Translations under genes and position numbers: made by a program
Source of the DNA: Diphasiastrum complanatum
Taxonomy: Eukaryota; Streptophyta; Lycopodiopsida; Lycopodiales; Lycopodiaceae
Length of the DNA stretch: 64,000 nt
Reading direction: 5' to 3'
Assembly: GCA_029204225.1 (NCBI GenBank)
Contig: CM055093.1
Coordinates: forward strand, 30,265,777 to 30,329,776
Part shown: positions 24,242 through 35,700 of the stretch, piece after piece
Layout: each line of letters starts with the position of its first letter
How positions within the stretch are numbered: the first letter of the stretch is position 1
The notes under the pieces: model-generated
Databases searched by the model: none
What the model saw: only the letters and a program-made list of their open reading frames with translations
Told to the model about the DNA's origin: nothing

Positions 24242-24903
24242 AACTTTGTTCCAATTTTGCGCATGGGTGTGGGTGCACCATGCATGCTCCTCCCCTCACC
24301 ATGCATGCACTTTTTTTTCACTGAAAATGATGAGGAGGGGATGCATGTATGGGGCACAGCATGCATGCATATATATATTTGTGTATGCATGCTAAAGACT
24401 TTGTCCTATACCCTACTTTCCCACCTTTCACCCAATTTGAATTTTCACCTCCCTCCTCTCCGTCTCTCCTTCCCCTCTCTCTTTGCGCTCTGTCCTTCCC
24501 CACATTGTCCGTCTCTCTCCTCTGTCTCTCTATCTCCTTCACATCACAAATTTATACACATGCGTGCAAGCAATGAAGAAGACAATCCAAATCTTCTATC
24601 TCTCTCGGATTCTCGGATTCAGAAAAAGAGATAGAGGTTGAAAGAACAATAGGTCACAACGATCTGGATGAACAACGATCTGCGTTTAATTCCACAAAAT
24701 TCCTTGTGGTTGGTCTGTGCGTGATTAGATGGGTGTCCTCCCTCCTTTTGACATCAAAATAACAATCGTTTTATGAGTTTTCGGAATGGCAGCAGCTTCC
24801 TCAGGATTGATAAGCGACAGTACGCGCTCCTACGTGAAATAAGTCTCTTTTTTGCACAACCTCTCAAATTTTATAATACTCATCTATTGTTCATTGAAAA
24901 TTA

Positions 24904-25835
24904 TTAAATTAACTGGTGGCACACACAGTTGAATCTAACATCGTCATAGAGCTCAATCACTGATCTAGCGCTAGGATTCAACCAAAGATTTTTTACAGCT
25001 TTAAAAGATTCACAATCCACTAGCAGCTTGCTGCGCCCATCTTTCCAACCGATCAATTCTGCTGGGCTGCCAATGCAACTGGTAGAGTAGATATTCACTT
25101 GATCCACAAGCTCGCAGTACTTCTCGAGCGACTCTACAAACAGCTTGTAAGATCTTAGCTGCCCTTTGACAGACACAACTCATTTGGTCAAAATTGTCTG
25201 CCTAATTCCTTGCACCACGGCCAGTTGTGCGTCGCAGGTGACTCCAACCAGTTCAACCCGATATGATTTTCTTTCTCGCACTCTATGAGAACTTTTTCTT
25301 GAATCTGTGTTGCTCAAGGAGGTGGTAAAAGCTTTTTCCTCTCACGATGTATGCAAGTCTTCATTCGATCCATCACTTCCAATATCTTTTTCCTCTCACG
25401 ATGTATGCAGGCATCCAGCTCCTTTATCAACTCTTGATTCAGTCTTTCCATCTCCTCATCAACCATCTCCGAGAAAGCCTTCGATAGAAATATGAATAAT
25501 TCTTCAAGGCTACGATCCAAATGACTCTTGTCCCCTCAAAAATATCCCTCCGCTACTACCGCTAGCCGCTTCCCGACCGCGCTACTCCACTTTAGCCCGA
25601 TCTGTCGCACCACATAGTCACCAAAAAACACCTCCACGGATTTGTAGAAGCTTGCACTGCTTAATTCAATCAGATGTATCATATTATTCTCTTCTCACGA
25701 TTACTTTTGACATTTTTACGAGACTGAAGCAGCAAATTCAGAGCACCTAATCTGAAGATCCCTGCTAATGTGGTGTAATGCTTCGGATTGAGCTTCATCT
25801 TCACAGAGTAACTTAACTCCAAGGACTCTGATATC
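24904..25835 (-). pseudogene. Unidentified broken protein-coding relic
   Basis: Antisense frames give protein-like text over about 900 bp. From 25835 downward one frame reads through ALHHISRDLQIRCSEFAAS, then after stops resumes as MIHLIELSSASFYKSVEVFF and VVRQIGLKWSSAVGKRLAVV. A TGA follows, then SLEELFIFLSKAFSEMVDEE and a short internal duplication of CIHRERKK. After another stop and a frame change, KSYKLFVESLEKY-like sequence and LVDQVNIYSTSCIGSPAELI continue to 24904. The continuity of plausible amphipathic sequence across stops suggests a decayed gene. I do not recognise the family and see no typical transposon motif. It may be intronless or a fragment captured by a mobile element. Confidence 0.4.
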
Positions 25836-26103
25836 TTATTTTGCAAATCTCAGTATTAACATGGGCGAGGCGATGCTGCTCATGAATGGCGTGATGCGCT
25901 TTAGCCTCTCCATTGAAATAGATGATCATAACAAATTTGGATATATGCAATCTTGAGCTGTCATAGCATGATGCGGATCTCAAAAGTAGAAAAAACATTC
26001 GTCTGTCTTAAGGCCATAGCAGTCCAACAAGCAAATCCTACATGTTCAAGATTTAATAGACCTTGTGATAGAGCTCAAACTTCAGTAGTAAATCGCTCCT
26101 TGC

Positions 26104-26396
26104 TGCTCTTCTTTTGCTTCCTTCAAATACAACATTGATTTCAGAAGATTGCATGCTCTTCTTTTGCTTCCTTCAAATACAACATTGATTTCAGAAGATT
26201 GCATGCTCTTCTTTTGCTTCCTTCAAATACAACATTGATTTCAGAAGATTGCATGCTCTTCTTTTGCTTCCTTCAAATACAACATTGATTTCAGAAGATT
26301 GCATGCTCTTCTTTTGCTTCCTTCAAATACAACATTGATTTCAGAAGATTGCATGCTCTTCTTTTGCTTCCTTCAAATACAGCATTGATTTCATAA
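26104..26396. repeat. 50-bp VNTR, almost six units, nearly perfect
   Basis: The unit begins TGCTCTTCTTTTGCTTCCTT at 26104, 26154, 26204, 26254, 26304 and 26354. The first five units are identical by eye; the sixth carries two changes and stops short. Such homogeneity means recent expansion or an assembly artefact. Confidence 0.95.
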
Positions 26397-26849
26397 GCCT
26401 GCTGTTGATGCTGTAATTAAGTATTGTGGGGGGATCAACAAGCCTTCGGAATCCGGATGTTGCTCTCGGCCTCCTTTAGAGCCGAGAAACAGTGGATCTA
26501 TTCTATTCATAGTGATTAGTGAGGAAGATGAGAAAAAAGTACATAAATTCAGTTCAGACAGCGATGACGTTGTATGAGGGAGTTGAAAATGAGAGAGAGG
26601 CACATTGTTGTTGTCAAAATGAGCAGTTGCCAGAAGATGCGAGGCAGTGGGCACGTAACTTATGTAGCGACCAACCATCATTTAGAATTATTGTCAAATT
26701 CGACGTCAAGACCTGTGGGATGAAAACTTATTTGATGAATCGAGAGTTTTTGAGCCCATTGGTGGGTGTTTTGACTCCTTATTTATGGTCGTAGAGAAAT
26801 ACGGACTTGACAGAAACTTGCTTGACAGCTACTTGAAAGAAACCCCTTG

Positions 26850-27549
26850 CATCAATTAAATGGACAGGACCCTCTCCTCCTCGAAATCAATCTCTTTTTT
26901 TCCTACATTTTTGTTAACGTGGCAGATTGCACAACCTCTCACATTTTTCCTGACCTGGCAGATGCACAAACGCCTCACACCATAAAAAAAATTAACTTTA
27001 TCTTGGTGACATTGTGCTGAAGGAGAAGCCTGGTGTTGCAGTAGATGCGCCACGCCAAATGCTCACTTTGCTTAGACCCTCCATCCATGTTTTTTGTCAC
27101 AATTCTTTGTGTTTTTCCCACTGGGATCACAAAATACATGGAGAGTTCAAGTGCAGAGCCTTAGTCTCCCTCTCTCAAAATATAATCAAGTGCTTTCCGA
27201 CTCAACTTAGGGATGGTGACCCCAACTTAATTTATAGTAGGGGTCCGTGGAGTAAGAGCGTAGGCCCCTACCCTCCAAACTGCCGCCCTTTTGGCTCGAG
27301 GAAGCGAGAGCATTTCCTCATCAAGTATCCTTGAAAAACGAGGATTGCTTTATGCAAGAATTATTTATGTTTTGAGATTGTTGAGCAATCTTCATCAAAA
27401 GCAAGGACAAAAATATCAAAAAGGATGAGAATAAGTGTTCTTGCGGCTTCAGCAGGACGTAATAATAATGAACCATATGTGATCAAAGACTGCAAGACTT
27501 AACATTGCTTTAGGAAAATTGAAACGTATCTCTATATATATAAAGATAA
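26850..27549. other. Stretch without recognised gene
   Basis: Open frames of up to about 105 codons occur but show no motif or splice context I can support. Confidence 0.35.
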
Positions 27550-28085
27550 ACCTCTAAATTAAACATCACTGGTCAATATTAGGCACAAACTATCTGTTGA
27601 CAGTCAAAATAGTATTGATGAAGAGAGAGAATTGTGTTTGATAAAAGTCCTTGGTTCCCTTACCGTCTACAAGTTGCATGTTATCATCCAACGTACCTCG
27701 CTCCGCCTCCCAAAAGAGATCCAACTAATTCTGCTTAACTTGAGCTGCCAGCCACAACTATATAGCTGAAACGATGAGAACATAGAACTTGGATGTAGGA
27801 AATGAGCAGGAAACGCAATATGAGAAACAAACCTGATCAAGGCATTCTTCTCCTGTCTTTCTTTCATTTGGATTAGTACTGAGTTATATCAATATGACCT
27901 CAGCCAATAGCAAGCTGGCTGCACAGTCCAAATATCAAAGCTTGGATTGTCGCTCTTAGGAAGCCGTAGTGCCGACATAAACTTCCAGATTAAACAACAA
28001 TAGACAATATCAGACACAAGCTATTTGTTGACAGTCCAGAATAGTATTGATGAAGAGAGATGTTTGATAGGAGTCCTTGGTATAC
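27550..28085. repeat. Diverged direct repeat of about 105 bp, 430 bp apart
   Basis: Copies at about 27550-27656 and 27979-28083 share GTTGACAGTC, ATAGTATTGATGAAGAGAGA and AGTCCTTGGT in the same order and spacing. They could be remnants of LTRs or a duplicated segment; no coding sequence lies between them. Confidence 0.65.
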
Positions 28086-28799
28086 ATAAAGCAAGTACAT
28101 AGCTGAAAGATCATGGGAATATAATTAAAAGTTTCCATAACTTAAAAGAGCAATTAAATGTATTGCAAGTTGAGAAACTAAGAGGAGAAACCTCTTAATG
28201 GATAGCTAATATATAAATAGACTTCACTTTTTCATTGCATACTCATAGCTAAAGTTTTTTCTTTGATATCTTGCATATTGTGATATGATTTATGATGCAC
28301 AAGTAAAAAAGTCTTACATATTCAATGGAAGACTTGTTAATAGAATTGGATTCTAAATTGGATACACCAAGAATACCTTTTGCAACAGAAATGGCCCCAC
28401 CCCAGAGTGGCTAAATCCAGTAATCAGGAGCCAGCAAGTTCTCATGTTACCACTCCTATTTAGCCTCATGTTCATGCTTGAAGGTACATATGGCTGTTGA
28501 TTGCTCTTCATGGTAATGAGCTAAACAATTGATTTGCCAAAGTTGAATATATTTTCATAAATATCATATGAAATAATGCATAAGATAAAGTTGACAGTGA
28601 TACATATAGATAATAGGGCTTCAATTTGGCTTAGTATCTGCTCAAGCCCAACAACTTCATTTTCGCACACACCAATGTTGTCTTTCACACATGTTTGTGT
28701 CCATTTCTGTTGCTTATGATTGTTTCCCTTCCCACCATAGCCAAGACCTTCCATAACTCCCCACAATTTGTGATCACCCACAAGCCTACAAAATTGGCT

Positions 28800-29200
28800 T
28801 CTACTTGAAAGCTATAGTGGATTTCTTGGCAAATTTAGGGATAGTAGCAAACAAGAAACCTCGGCCCTAAAAATATCTTCTCTGACTGCTATCTCTACTC
28901 AAGTAGAGGACCTCAACTTTGTTAAGAAATTGAAGCCTAAACTTTTTTGGTTCAAGAGGTCCTATTCAGATCCTGACTTCTGGAAGCGTAGAGAGGATGT
29001 TTCCTCATCAAATCGTTCTCCTGCCAGGATGAACTTATCTATTTTGTAAAATGCACTGGCACACCTTGTGGATGAATCAAGTATAGATTTCTTCTTAGAA
29101 AAATTGCGAGGAGGAGGAAAAAGGGTTGTCAAAAACTCTTCGTAGAAAAGAATAGTAATTAAAGATCTGCGGGACTCTAAAGTGAAGAAAGAAAAAAGGT
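28800..29200 (+). pseudogene. Possible coding relic, unidentified
   Basis: One sense frame reads with protein-like composition: ISTQVEDLNFVKKLKPKLFW, then RSYSDPDFWKRREDVSSS and ALAHLVDESSIDFFLEKL, broken by TAA and TAG stops. It ends where the TTCGAG minisatellite starts. I cannot name a family, and chance openness is possible. The neighbouring candidate Helitron end at 30142 makes a captured gene fragment conceivable. Confidence 0.25.
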
Positions 29201-29440
29201 GAGTCAATTTGAGTCTTTTGAAAACTTCGACTTGACAGTACAAAGGGTCCTCCAATCCTTCGAAAAAATTCGAGTTAACAATTCGATCCTTCGGAAAAAT
29301 TTGAGTCGTCGAAAAAATTTGAGATTTTCCAAAAATTTGATCCTTAGGAAAAATTCAAGTAGTAGGAAAAATTCAAGTGTTAAGAAAAATTTGAGTCATT
29401 TTAAAAATTCGATCCTTTGGAAAACTTTGAGATATTTTTG
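29200..29440. repeat. TTCGAG-type minisatellite, block A
   Basis: Degenerate 15-18 bp units of the form GAAAAATTCGAGT-C. The block opens with TTGAAAACTTCGACTTGACA and keeps the same order of unit variants as block B at 30308-30560, so the two blocks descend from one duplicated segment about 1.1 kb apart. Confidence 0.8.
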
Positions 29441-29935
29441 CGAAGGAGGCCAGTGTCGCATTTTTTTTCAAGGGTCAATGTCGCATTCTTCGAGGGCCAA
29501 TTTTGCGAAATTTATGAGGCCTCCCACTCCAGAAAATATTTTCGAGGTATTTTCATGTTTTGAGGTATTTTCGTGAAGGCATCGAGATATCGCAAATTTT
29601 TTGCAAAGCCTTCAGGGAAATTTTGCAAAATTTTTGTGACATTGCCCCTCCTCAAGTGTCGCATTTTTTTTTCGAGGGTCAGTGTGGCATAAATAACTGA
29701 AGTTTTCGTGAAAATTCCCTGAAAGTTTGAGGTATTTTTTTGTTTCGAGGTTTTTTCACGAAGACATCAGAATTTTTGCAAAGCCTTCAAGGGAATTTTT
29801 TGAGATATTTTCGCAAAATCTTCAATGATTTTAGTGAAATTTTCGTGAAACCTTCAGGAAAATTTTGCGAAATTTTTGCGACATTGGCCCTCCTCCTCTA
29901 GAAAAATGTGACACTCCTCTTCCCCTCCCAAAAAA
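29441..29935. repeat. TTTTGCGA-rich degenerate repeat tract
   Basis: Words such as AGTGTCGCATTTTTTT, TTTTGCGAAATTTTTGCGAC and GAGGTATTTTCG recur between the two TTCGAG blocks. The tract is probably part of the same compound satellite. Confidence 0.6.
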
Positions 29936-30077
29936 TGCCTCCCCCTCCCGAACAATGCGACACGTCGGCTGACACACTTTGGCCACGTACACACATACAT
30001 CTTCCACCCGTCAAGGAGGACATACTAAATTTTCAAATCATCGAAAAATCATCGCCCGTCAATGAGATACTCAATTT

Positions 30078-30210
30078 CCAAATCATCGGCCGTTGTGTAG
30101 ATCGGCCGCCATTGCCCGTCAACGACGGGCACTCTTTACTAGTATATATACATAAGTGCCCGTCGTTGATGGGCAATGGAGGCCAATCTACGTGGCGGCC
30201 GATGATTTGG
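30078..30210. mobile_element. Inverted repeat with candidate Helitron 3' end(s)
   Basis: Arms of about 55 bp (30078-30132 and 30156-30210) are nearly perfect inverted copies, from CCAAATCATCGGCC inward to CGACGGGCAC. The left arm ends with hairpin GCCCGTC-AAC-GACGGGC (30114-30130), then 8 nt and CTAG (30139-30142) plus T, a typical Helitron 3' terminus. The right arm carries the same hairpin in reverse (30158-30174), facing the same palindromic CTAG. This looks like two Helitron tails head to head, or a tail duplicated in inverted orientation. The 24128-24155 site is a relative. Confidence 0.6.
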
Positions 30211-30229
30211 ATGATGACCGATCTCGAGT

Positions 30230-30830
30230 CTTTGGAAAAATTCGAGTTTTTGGAAAAAAGAAATCGAGTCTTTTAAAAAAATCGAGTCTTTGAAAAAATT
30301 CACGTCTTCAAAAAAATTCGAATCTTTTGAAAACTTTGACTTGACAGTACAAAGTATCCTTTAATCCTTCGAAAAAATTCGACTTGACAGTTCGATCCTT
30401 CGGAAAAATTTGAGTCTTTGAAAAAATTCGAGTCTTTGAAAAAATTCGAGTCATCGAAAAAATTCGAGATTTTTCAAAAATTCGAGCCTTTGGAAAAATT
30501 CGAGTAGTAGGAAAAATTCGAGTCATAAGAAAAATTCGAGTCATTTGAAAAATTCGATCTTTTGGAAAAATTCGAGTATTGAAAAAATTCGATTCATTGG
30601 AAAAATTCAATCATCATGAGAAATTCGATCATATGAAAAAATTTGAATCTATCCAAAAATTTGAGTGGTCCGAAAAAATCGAATCTCGAAAAATTCGAGT
30701 CGTTTCAGAAATTCGAGTTGCTCAAAAACTTCGAGTCATTGGAAAATTTTGGTCGTTCTTAAAAATTTGAGTCTCGAAAAACTTGAGTCGTTCGAAAAAT
30801 TCGAGTCTTCGGAAAAATTTGAAGGCTTGG
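30230..30830. repeat. TTCGAG-type minisatellite, block B
   Basis: About 35 degenerate units of GAAAAATTCGAGTC and variants. Unit length varies from 14 to 20 bp. The long open frames on both strands follow from the repeat and are not genes. Confidence 0.85.
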
Positions 30831-30868
30831 ATCAAACTTTTTTATGTCCGATGAAGATTGAGTCCAAA

Positions 30869-30945
30869 GGTGTTACATCCGACTGGGAGGGGATTCGAAG
30901 GTGTTACGTCCGACTGGGAGGGGATCCGAAGGTGTTATGTTCGAA
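30869..30945. repeat. 31-bp tandem repeat, about 2.5 units
   Basis: Units start AAGGTGTTACATCCGACTGG, AAGGTGTTACGTCCGACTGG and a partial AAGGTGTTATGTTCG. Confidence 0.85.
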
Positions 30946-31129
30946 GGTCAAATCCAAAGGCCGTTTTTTTGTTCCGAAATCTCTCGGATCCGAGTGCAGG
31001 TGCAGCATCTTCAATTCCGAGGCTGGTTTTTGCACTTCATTGTGTACGACATTTGAGTGGCTGGTTGGAGTGCATTTTGACATTTGTATGGTTTGGAATG
31101 GCTCCGCAATCAACCGATTGTGAATGAGG

Positions 31130-32759
31130 GCGCCATGGCAAAGATGCTTACCCAACTGGTGTGAATATTGACTCGACTAATTTTGACTGAAATCACCTCT
31201 AAAGACCTTCATAATCGGTGCCAATAGCAGGTGAAAGATTAGTTGGTTCCATGTATGTATAAAAGTAGTACTCATAAAAAAATGTGGTTTTTTTATGACA
31301 ATTGTGTGCTTAAAAGTCATACCAATAAATTTGTAATTGTGTAGGCAAATTAACAAAATGTCATGTGCAAAACAAAACATTGTTTAATTCATTGCCGAAT
31401 TGCCAGTAAACTTTAGGAAACCAATAAATCTACTTTCTAATAAATGGTTCATTTCTGGTGAGTTCTCTCAACAATTTAACATGCAAATGCAGTAATCACG
31501 TCTTCAGTTCACTATGCAGAAGTTACTGGTTGAAATCACAAAAAGAACATAAGAGTTTGCAAAGTTGAAAGAATTTATATTCATTAAAGTGAAATATTCT
31601 ATACACATTGTAAAAGATGTTATCCGTTAGAAGATAAACTTGAATGTACTGTCTAATATAAGAACGTAAGAGTTTATAAAGAACGTAAGAGTTTACAAAT
31701 GCAACTTTCTAATAAATAGTGAAGCCATTTTCATAGATCTTGGAAGCTGTGTGATGTGCAAAGTTGAGATTCCTTCAAAAACAAAGTCTTTGCTCAAACA
31801 TAAATTGATGTCTTGCTGATTTTTAATAGTGTAAGAAAGAATGATCTAACAATATTTAAACTCCAGAAACCTTTTTGTGATTTCAACCAATAACTTCTGT
31901 ATAGTGAACTAAAAACGTGAATCATTTTCAGTTCACTATGCAGTGTATGCTTCAACGATTCTAATGTTGTAGGAATCAAGAAACGATCATTGGTCGTTCA
32001 CTTTCCAGTTCAAACTTTCTATGGTCATAAACTGGTCAATCCTTCACAAAGTTCCCACTATTTCTTCAATCCTTCATAACATTCTAACTACCGACACATG
32101 GAAGCACTCATGTGCTAGTGAAAGCAAAGAGTAGATGCCATCATCACTCTCTGATCAACGCATAGAAACAAAAAAAGAAAGACACTGAAGGAAAGTCACG
32201 TAATTTTATTGCCAGATCAAAAGCATATGACGAAGATAATTGTTCCTTTGACATGGTTGGAGGCGACAATGTCGAGAAAGATGTTGAACGCCTTTGCAAT
32301 TTCCTTGCTTCAAGCCCTACCACAAATTTGAGTTACCTTTAGGTCAATCATGATGCAAGCTAATACAAACAAGTAGATTTATCACGGAATCACTATCATC
32401 TCAATAGTTTCATATAGTTCATCGATTCCTTGTTGACATGAGTCAATGAACAAAACGAAATATTTAATCCTAATATTCAAAGGCTCTTAGGAAAAACCTT
32501 GCCTAAGGGCTGGTCTTGGTAATAAATCAAAGCCAAGATTTGAATTAGGGTCAGGATTTCTATTGTATATGATTTTATTTCTGCATTCCATTTTGATCTT
32601 CTGGTTTGTAGTCTAGTGTGGCATTTTTACTTCGATTCTGCCATTTTTTGCAATGTTTCATGAAGCTAAGGCTACATGAAACCTAAGTTGAAGAGCCAAA
32701 GCTTGCTCCAACGCAATTTAAAATCCACACTCCAAATTGACAACAATGGAAAAAACTAA
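31130..32759. other. AT-rich stretch with one inverted repeat, no gene
   Basis: Copies of AGTTCACTATGCAGAAGTTA, followed by GGTTGAAATCACAAAAAG, occur at about 31507-31546 and inverted at about 31868-31908 with few mismatches. A further direct AGTTCACTATGCAG is at 31930. The segment could be a MITE, but no target duplication was seen. No coding region is supported. Confidence 0.5.
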
Positions 32760-35700
32760 CATAAGCATATGTAGCAGCAGACTCTTCTATCACGACTACC
32801 CCATTAACCCTCGGATTCAAGAAAGACTCCAAAATCCTCATACATGATCCAAAAGAATTTGCATATAGAACCTCTTCTCTTCAAAGGGGTGTACAAAATA
32901 CATGCGCCAATGGTAGGGGTCATCTACATGTTGATTCGACGGATCCACCTACGCGTTCTCCTGTTGTACCAATATTGCCTCGGCAAGTCCTGGTACAACA
33001 ACTCTCGAGCCTCCGAATCACCACTTCTATTCAGCTCAAAGAATGTTGTCAAAGTGATACCTCCTGGACGCCCATCTATGACCTCCTCTAAATCCACTCC
33101 CTCACTGAAGTACACCAATTCATGTCCAGGGAGATGAACTGCCAGTCGGGTGACCACGGACTTGTGAGCACCCATAGAAAGCCCTAGCAATCGCCAACAT
33201 GACTCACTGGCTGAGAAGTATCGAGCATAAAGAAATTGCTCTATCTCATCCACCCATCCTGATGTCTGAACACCGCCCTCTACAGCCCCCGTCGTAATTA
33301 TATCAAGTCCCTTGTACACATACTTGTACAAATACTTCACACTACGTCTATGTACACATACCTCCACATTCAATGGCACTGAAAATGTAGTGTCAGCCAC
33401 CTGTTGTACGGTACAACCCACCTACTATCTAAATCTACTCCATGTGAATGCACCGTCACTCTGTTCTCCCTTCACCTACGAAACACACCTCTTCACCACC
33501 GATGTTTTATCAATGAAATTCGTTGGGTAGTTCTTTGAGAATTTTCCATCCTTCATGCACTGGGCATTTGAAAAAGATGTTCCGCATGGACCGTGCATCA
33601 TAGATGTCGTCACTATCTCATACAACTCCGGATCTTCCTCCTTCATAGGAATCTTTGCACACACAATACGATCGTAATCTCCAACCGTGATGGGTTTGCT
33701 CCGCTCCTCCAATATAATCAAAGGGTGGGCGTGAGGCAATCCTCTCTTTTGGAATTCCATGTTGGTTGTGATGACTGATGAATTCGTCAGATTCGCAAAA
33801 CTTTCGCGAAGGCGAATCAAGTACGACTCTCTTCATCTCAGATGGAGTTCAGATGCGATCATTGGACACTGCCAGTTGAATCACTCCTAAAGTCCTCCAG
33901 AGTGTAGTCAGTCACTACTGATCTACGTTCATAAAATTAATACAGCATTCAACATAGTTTCAACCAAAGTGTTGAATTCAAAATGAACAAGAAAAAAGTC
34001 AAACACATGATCAACAACAGAAACATTTGCATTCAAGATCAGACATAACACAAATTGATACTGCGCGAAGGCTACAATACCATCTATTATTTTTTTTTCT
34101 TTGATTCCTTGAGCACTACGTGCATATCCACGCAATGCATTGGCGTGAGAGATATGCGGTTCTCTCACGAGTAATCATCTCGCTTTACTAGCGAACAGTC
34201 GGATCTTCTGATTCTAGACAGAATTGTCTTCGCATGTAGGCGGACAAGTATACTGTATTTTTTGTCTTGATTGCTTACTAGCATCAGACTTCTTCACTAT
34301 TACACTATGTGTATTCTGTTGATATATATGTCAAGTATCATCTAGTAAGTATGGTCGCTCTATGTGAATCTAAAATTAGAGTGATTAAACATCTACAACT
34401 AATCAGAGAATTACAAGACTGGCAGATTAGCCACGACCTAAAATGTAGGGCAAAACGAGTTTCATTTTGCTTGTATGTCTTTCTCTCATACTGGACCACA
34501 AAAGAATCCCATTCGTGGATCTTTCGTGTTTGCGAATTGTTCGTCTTCGTCTCCTTTGACTTTGGTATTTGCGAATCATTTGTCTCTGTCTCTTTTGACT
34601 TTCGTGTTCGCAAAACTCTTCGTGTTTCATGTCTCCAATTTTTCAAGTTCGCGAACATCTTCGTCAAGTTGAGGGCTGAAAGCTAACAAGGCTTTGTAGT
34701 TGGAAACGTTTTGTTTCTTCATTCCACGACATGCAGCCTATCTATTATGCGTCCAAAAATACCATCATTCTTCAGCAGGTCGATCAAATGCTGAAGCTTC
34801 ATGCTAAAAACCACAATACCAAATCAGGCCTATCTGTAGCTTTCTGCTGGAATCGCAATTCTCTCCTCACCTCCAACCAATTTGGGTTTGCTGTCATCAT
34901 GATAAACAAATCGGAAGAACCCAACTCCTTAATGACGACCATAGCATCCTAGTATTGCTAATGCATATGACTCGATGAACTGATGTAAGAAGATAGAAGC
35001 ACTACTCACGTTCCTATGTCGCTAGCCGAATGAGCTCCCATGGCATCAACACTACCGCTAGGAATCTCTCTACGAAAACTATACTGATTATTGTATTAGT
35101 AGTTCATGTTATTCTACACCATGTTTGCTATCATGTCACATGCGTACTCTTGCAGCAGCCTTCCACCCAAATGGATCGGTGAAACATGCTCTGCACGAGC
35201 CTGTAAATGGTAGCACTAAAAATCTCGAATGGTGACAGCCTTGTGACTACCCTCTAAATTCTCTTCAAAAGCATCAGAAAGTGTACCGTTATGGACATCA
35301 TCATCGACATGTGCGTCATCTCTAACGTGCACATGTGGGATTTTTGGATACCACCCATCGGTACTAAATGAAAATAATAGTACAAAATGCAATGTATCAT
35401 ATGACGAATGATGTTGTGTGATGAACTGCAAACCATCTTGAATGGAATGCAGTATGATGTCACGCATTCTGTCACTCGGGGTCTCGTCTAAAGGCATAAG
35501 CACCGCAATCTCATTGCTCATGGGAACATTGAATTGCCTGCTCACTCTACTTCGCGAACAACCTGATACTATGCAGAGACGAATATCCTTTGTGACGTTC
35601 TCCCACATGATCCGCACAATGTTCTTAAAATGTTGTGCAAATGGACTCGCATCCACCATCATGCTCTGCAAGACAGAGAGAACATCACGCCTAAGCTCAA

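Noticed and set aside
23890-24634. Sense and antisense frames of 166-215 codons rich in His-Thr or Cys-Val
   Set aside because: They translate (CA)n/(TG)n and C/T-rich DNA; no start context, splice sites or conserved segment.
24786-24842. Short frame beginning MAAASSGLISDSTRSYVK
   Set aside because: The start looks gene-like, but it stops after 18 codons with no convincing downstream exon.
29199-31123. Frames of 97-152 codons rich in Phe, Lys, Ser and Arg
   Set aside because: Encoded by the TTCGAG minisatellite on both strands; unit length is irregular and not kept in multiples of three.
33929-34667. Antisense frames inside the Helitron insertion as a transposase
   Set aside because: The peptides are Lys/Glu/Thr-rich without any transposase motif; repeated TTCGCGAA/TTTGACTTT words explain the composition.
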